64,000 nt of DNA, from contig NC_051448.1 in assembly GCF_001649575.2 (NCBI RefSeq), positions 18,605,214 to 18,669,213 on the forward strand, read 5' to 3'. Origin of the DNA: Kryptolebias marmoratus (Eukaryota; Chordata; Actinopteri; Cyprinodontiformes; Rivulidae). Position 1 is the first letter of the stretch. Each line of letters starts with the position of its first letter. Made by a program: the position numbers and the translations under genes. Below are positions 58,881 through 64,000 of this stretch, piece by piece. Below the pieces are notes generated by a model. That model searched no databases. It had not been told where the DNA came from and saw nothing but the letters and a program-made list of their open reading frames with translations.

Positions 58881-59015
58881 CCTAATAAGCTGTCTGCAAG
58901 GTGTTTTTGTTGCAAAAGTTGATAATGTGCTGAGTCATCAATGCAGTGTGATGTGTTGCTGTAAATTTAGGAAGCAGACAGTTTTTGTATTCAAGATAAA
59001 GCTGATCTAATCTAA
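58881..59015 (+). mobile_element. Possible LINE 3' tail
   Basis: TATTCAAGATAAAGCTGATC followed by (TAATC)n-like TAATCTAATCTAAG resembles the 3' end of a fish LINE with a pentamer tail. Nothing upstream is legible as reverse transcriptase. Confidence 0.35.
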
Positions 59016-59084
59016 TCTAAGAATTGAGTGTAAAACCAATTTATACTCTGAGCGTTAATTGTACAAGATTTTTGTTTAAAACTA

Positions 59085-59745
59085 TTGGAGTCAGCTCTGT
59101 CTGTCTGTTATCAAACAATCTCACTAACCACCGTAAAAATGTTAATGAATTTTTCACAAACTAATCGTTAATTCTACAACTGATTTACTTTAGGAGTTAA
59201 CCCAATAAGGTGGCTTCCACAGCCAACTGACCTTAGCAAACACAAAAATGGCTATTTCAGCCAGTTTTACAGATATTAACCCAAAAATGGGTGAGGTAGA
59301 AGCTGAGACTCTCTCTCCCAACACGTACTCTGAGCGCTACATGTTGCGCCACATCTTTGCCTAAAACTTTGCCATTTACTAATGAAGTCAGCTGTCTGTT
59401 TATCCGCAAAATAACTCATGAATCACAACATGAATTTTAATGAATTGTTAGGAAAGTAATTATAGTATTTACATTTACAACTCACTAGCTATTCAAGATG
59501 GTCACCACAGTTAGCCAACTCAGAAATAGTTCTAACTAGTCAAGCATACAGATATTGTGCTAATGTTGGATGTGGTATTAGCTGAGAGTAATTAGCAACA
59601 CATATTCCAAGTGCTAACACAAGATCTTGTAATATTGAGATCACGCATGATAAAATTTACAAGGTTTGACCAAAACAACTATAACTCTTCTTATCACAAG
59701 ATGATCTCAGCGTAATATGCATTTCTTTAAGGAATGCTAATCTAT
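59085..59745 (-). repeat. Palindrome-edged dispersed repeat, copy 5 (longest)
   Basis: On the minus strand it starts AGCATTCCTTAAAGAAATGC at about 59,738 and continues with AGATCATCTTGTGATAAGAA, GTTGTTTTGGTCAAACCTTG and ATGCGTGATCTCAATATTAC. Near the end it has GCCATTTTTGTGTTTGC and TTGATAACAGACAGACAGAG. It defines the fullest extent of the family, about 660 bp. A second internal segment resembling the middle of the repeat suggests an internal duplication. Confidence 0.7.
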
Positions 59746-59825
59746 TTTTTTTTTTTTATGAACTTATGAGCAATGTTTTTTTGTATTTGGTTCAGTTAAG
59801 GGCAAATTGGGTTTTGGTTATTATT

Positions 59826-59876
59826 TTAAAAGTTTCATGACCCCCAGTTGGGTTCCAACCTTAACTTTGGGAACCA
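59826..59876. mobile_element. hAT-type terminal fragment
   Basis: Reverse-complemented it reads GTGGTTCCCAAAGTTAAGGT then TGGAACCCAACTGGGGGTC. It matches a fish hAT end (CAGTGGTTCCCAAACTGGGGGTCGGGACCC). Single end only. Confidence 0.6.
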
Positions 59877-60861
59877 CTCTTCTAGTGGTTTCACATGTAA
59901 TGGTTTGCCATATGTGGCTGTAATTGAAATAGGGTTCCTGGCTGTCATGGCCCAGAGGCCCACGAGGGTCTTAATCCTGCTTAGTCAATGAACAGAGGAA
60001 GTGTACTGCAGATCATTTATAGTCACTGCTCAACAGCCTTCAAGTGTGACAGTAGTACCTTCAAATTACAAGATTTCAGCATAAAACTTTAAAAACAAAT
60101 TCATTAAATCTCAAAACCCCTTTGTTTTCCCCATTGTCTTGGTCCTTAATGACTGGCAAAGTATAAAACCAAGCAGTGAAAAAGGGGCTATTAGTATATT
60201 CAGTATACTATGTTTATTATCATGGATATTCAGAAAGTAATGAATACATTAATTGTGTCTGGTCATGGAAAATACAGGCCTCTTTCAATCCCCAGCAATC
60301 TCTTCATTTATGGTTAATAATAAAACCCGTCGGGGTAGAAAACATTCAAAATGCAAATTGTTAACCTACCAGCCCACCTCGAACACACACACACACATGC
60401 AATAGTCTATTTATCAGAAACACAGACCTATCATGATTAGATAGGGGAACCGTGCTGAAAAATCAATTTTTGTTGATTCAGACCACCAAAGCAAAAAGCC
60501 AAGGCACGTCAATTCATTATTTATTAACTACCTGTCACAACAGGTCATGCAAGACAGGCCATTAATCCAAATAGTATATCATGCTGTTTGTATTTATTAT
60601 TCATAGAAATCAGTCATACAGGGTATATGTATATGTGTGTGTTTGTGGTATATGGAATAACAGTTTGAAGTCTAAAAAAAACAAATTTTTTTAACTTATT
60701 TTTTTTTTCTTTTTACTGGATCTCTCAAAATGCCATAACTATAAGGGGCCTCAATTTTGTTGTACTTGTTGTTTTTGTGAAATTGCATTGCATTCAACAT
60801 ATTACAGTGGTGCTATTTCTTTGTTCAGTTTGAAAAGAAGTGAAAGAAATAGGAAACTTAC
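59877..60861. other. Unassigned AT-rich sequence
   Basis: A short (AC)7 run at about 60,383-60,396 and T-runs near 60,690-60,710. No gene recognised. Confidence 0.5.
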
Positions 60862-60917
60862 AGAAAAGGTGACCGGCTCTGAGTCCCTCAAACCAAGTCA
60901 CACACTGTCAGCCGCAT
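60862..60917 (-). other. Splice-site-bounded 56-bp candidate exon, non-coding
   Basis: The minus strand shows a good acceptor (ACATTTCTATTTCAG) directly before 60917 and a near-perfect donor (GTAAGTTT) directly after 60862. All three reading frames of the 56 bp contain a stop, so it could only be an untranslated or long-noncoding-RNA exon, or chance. Confidence 0.25.
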
Positions 60918-62365
60918 CTGAAATAGAAATGTGGGAATGGGAATAAAGTTCACTGAACACACTGATTTTACATTTCAGGTAAAAAAAAAAAAAATCAGCT
61001 TACTTGTTTCAATACATTAATTATTTACTGAGAAACAGAAATAAAATCAAGATGTTAATGCTCATCTTCAGTTTCAGTGACAACAATGATGAATTTGTTC
61101 TGAAGCAGTTCTCATTCTAATATCCCCATCCGGTTTTTGCATATTTGCCTTGCATTTCCACGTTGCATTGAGATATGTACCTTTTAAGAATATAACGTCA
61201 AAACATCCCCTGTTTATGTATCTGAAACTCAAGCATCCAACATGTAGTGTGATCTCCAGCAAAAAAGGTCACATGCAGTATACGCAATGATAACACAAGT
61301 TATGTAGAAGTGACCCATTTAAAACTGCCATGATTATGGGGTGTACTTGTGGTGCTTTTATGCGTAATGGGTATTGCCATCTTGTCTTTTTTATCTGTCT
61401 CACCAATGGTGTATTCCTTTGTTTTCTTGGCATATGAACCTCGTAAATACATTATTCACAGTGTTATGTGGTTCCTGCTAAAAACTGCTGTTGCTGGAGG
61501 TAGCGCTGTCAGAGTACCATCTTCTACACAATTTCCTAGGAACCGGTTCTGTCACATGGTGACATCTTTCAAATATACTTTTTTTTTGTTATGATTCATT
61601 CCCCAAACTTGGACTTTAAAGAAACTGATGCACAAGTTACTGTTGTGGGTTTGGTTAGGACTTTACTTGAAGACAATTTTACAGAAAACAAATTGCCAAA
61701 ATTAGAAATGCCATAAGGGAGCAACAAAGAACATGGCTAGATGCTGATAGAAAACTACAATTTGGACATAGGATTGCAACAAGATGATGCTGTTGAAGAC
61801 CCACAGTAATGCCAAAGGTAAGAACAAAAAACCACACTAAAGACAACAAGACAGTTAAGCCACAGCAACACAGCTCTCACCATGCCTTCGCTGTAGCACT
61901 CCATAACAACCCATCAATCAACCAAACACATATGCAATATATGTAACTTACTTTTTTAAACAAATATATGAAACAAGCCATAGTCCTGAATCCTAGCACT
62001 TGCATTATTAAGCCCTTGTTAAGATGAACAACAACAAATTAATATGAGTGTTGTCTTTTCTCAGATATGCTAAGAACTTGTCTATGTTCAGAAATAATTG
62101 CTGGTGGTTTTTGAATGGTAATTTTGCTTGAAATGTCCATCCCCACTAAGAATTGTGCCCCTAAAACAGGAAAACATGTCATTTTTCCTCACACTCCTTA
62201 ATATCTAAGTTGACTAAAATCCAAAAGAACCAATCCACTGCAAAGTAGAGAGAGATGGCTTTAAAAAAGTGAGCTGATTTTGTTTTTTAAAAATTCTGAG
62301 TCTGCAGAGGTGGAATAACTCCACCAGAACAACTGCAAATAAACCCCAACCATGTCGGGAACGTG
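60918..62365. other. Unassigned sequence
   Basis: No gene or repeat end recognised. A-run near 60,980-60,993. Confidence 0.5.
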
Positions 62366-62489
62366 TTAGCCAGGATCAACAAACTTCACAAAGCAGATCG
62401 TAGCCAGGCTCATAGGCTCCTGGTGATACGATCGGAAGATACCATCAAAGATGGATTTTGGACTCACAGCTTGACACAGATGGGACAGA
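62366..62489 (-). other. Candidate coding exon or ORF fragment
   Basis: The minus strand has an acceptor-like TGTTTCACCCCTGCAG ending at 62490, followed in phase 1 by a 40-codon frame ending in TAA at 62366-62368. The peptide includes SIFDGIFRSYHQEP and SLATICFVKFVDPG, which look protein-like, but no family is recognised. The frame itself also runs on upstream to 62584, so the acceptor is not required. The opposite strand is also open here (RINKLHKADRSQAHRLL), which weakens the case. Confidence 0.25.
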
Positions 62490-64000
62490 CTGCAGGGGTG
62501 AAACACTATATAGAGCAGGGCTCTTGAATGAGATGAAGACAAAGTCAAAGGTTTACTGATGCTTGCACACAACAAAGAAACCACTCAGGCAGGATGATGG
62601 TATTGGCTGGTATTACTGCTTACCTTTAAATTATCAGTTGACCGTTCATCCAGCACATTTGATGAGGTTCTGTGTTCCACAACACTTCAATATGAGATCA
62701 CAAGCTGCTTAAATTTAGGATTACATATCTCATTAAGTCTTGTTTCTTTCCCTTGGCCTTCTAGCAGCTAAAACCTAAAAAGCTATTGTATTTGCTTCTG
62801 TCCTTGAATGGCTTGTCTTTAGAATATCAAACCCTAAATTTTCTTCCTTGCTGAGAAGGAAGCCTGCAGAGGATTTTTTTACAGTCTAATATTCCTATTT
62901 ACGATCTGCAGATATTCTTTGGAGGCTTTTCCTTTTAGCATATCTCCCATGATCCAGGAAGAGTTCACCCGAGAGGTGAAGCAGGGTGCAGAAAAGGCTG
63001 TAAATTACCTGCTGCTTCTTGTAAAGCATAATTACTGAGAGATATGCAAAACTTGAAAGTGACCTGAATGAACATATCAGCATTTTTACTGCTTCCTCTT
63101 TCCGTCCGTCTTGATTTTTGGCACTCGTCCCCCAATTCTTCTCCTCTCATTGCTGCCAGACCTGCTTACCTCGTGCTTTCGACTCAACATAAGGAACAAT
63201 CTTTACAAACTAACTTTTGAAGCTGTTGCTTTTATTAGGTGTAGCTCAAACAGGAGAATAGAGGGGCATAACATTTTAAATCTGATTCATGCACATTTAT
63301 GCACATGAACGATTATTAAATAATGCTAAGGTCACCCTGCTGGGTTCTCTATGGCCTATAAAAGTTTGCAAACACAAAACTGCAAATTTTGACACTTGCT
63401 ACTGTTGCGCAATTGTGGCATAACAGTTATGTGAGACAAGTAAGAAATGTGGATCCTACACATACAGCGCCTCTTCCCACTGACCATTAAAAGACACTCT
63501 CATGCACACACTTCAGTGTATAATCTGTGCCAATGAAAACTCGTGTCGGTTTGGTTATTTAGAAAGCATTCAGGGTTTGTTACCATTTTATTAAACTTTA
63601 ATAAACTTTTATTACAAGATAAAACTTTGAGTACAACTTGCAGCAGAAAACTTTAATCAACAAGTCTCAAAGTAAAACAAAACATTTTTTATTTTGCAAG
63701 TGTAAACAATGCCAACTGAGAAATACATACAAGTTTTCTTAGAGTAGCAAAATAAAAAGCAGATGGCAACTTACAAAAATACAGCTCTAGAATTATAAAA
63801 ACTAAATTGAGAAGGGAAAATTTGTCTCACTAAATGTTTGAACACGCTCAAATTTGAACAATTTACAAGAGAAAAGATCCCCAGCCAATGTTTCCAGATA
63901 TTTTGGAAACTCCCCCATGAATGCTGTTAGCAATTTATCGCCAACAGTCGCAGTCCAGTGAGATACTACCTTTAGAGTTTACAAAAGCTAATTCAGTTGT
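62490..64000. other. Unassigned sequence to the window end
   Basis: No gene recognised. At 63,781-63,816 ACAGCTCTAGAATTATAAAA resembles both 39,070-39,113 and the outer end of a fish miniature element (ACAGCTCTGGAAAAAATTAA). Tandem-like AAACTTTAATAAACTTTTAT lies at about 63,593-63,612. Confidence 0.45.

Overview
The window looks like teleost fish nuclear DNA, probably from a percomorph and possibly a cichlid. It is AT-rich, has long intergenic-type stretches, and is densely seeded with fish-typical transposon relics: Tc1/mariner copies, Rex3-like and RTE-like LINE fragments, hAT-type miniature elements with CAGGGGT or CAGTG ends, a tRNA-derived SINE, and retroposon tails ending in AAATAAA plus a short tandem repeat. 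Single undetermined bases at 7025 and 34960 indicate a draft assembly. I see no complete protein-coding host gene, no tRNA or rRNA gene and no prokaryotic organisation. It is best read as a gene desert or a very long intron.

Layout. 0-6.5 kb: mostly unassigned, with one miniature inverted-repeat element (531-837), a possible minus-strand exon (1174-1476) and a short LINE reverse-transcriptase scrap near 4.2 kb. 6.5-7.2 kb: a retroposon flanked by a 14-bp target duplication, inserted into an older miniature element and carrying a long AT microsatellite. 7.7-8.0 kb: the end of a Tc1/mariner-type element. 12-18 kb: two more miniature elements and a Rex3-like LINE 3' end. 18.9-20.4 kb: an RTE-like LINE on the minus strand, split by a second retroposon. 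20.4-29.5 kb: mostly unique sequence with one unusually long open frame (24451-25080). 29.8-38.2 kb: a cluster of nested elements, including a SINE split by a 578-bp inverted-repeat element, a 31-bp perfect-stem hairpin inside Tc1-like debris, and a 124-bp sequence present in two elements with different ends. 40.1-41.7 kb: the largest transposon, a dead Tc1-like copy carrying a hAT-type insertion. 42.8-60 kb: alternating unique sequence and remnants of the same families, plus five copies in the window (25.8, 33.5, 42.9, 46.0, 59.4 kb) of an unclassified repeat, four of which keep a near-palindromic edge. 55.7-62.5 kb: three weak minus-strand splice-site-bounded exon candidates.

How the parts relate. 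The informative structure is the order of insertions: older SINEs, LINEs and Tc1 copies are interrupted by younger hAT-type and other inverted-repeat elements, several with visible target duplications. The possible host signals are low-confidence exon candidates on the minus strand and several non-repetitive, moderately GC-rich stretches (about 14.9-15.7, 20.6-23.0, 43.8-44.2, 47.3-47.6 and 51.6-52.1 kb) that could be conserved noncoding elements. That last idea is inference and needs a cross-species alignment. Family names are from memory of consensus patterns; no database search was possible.
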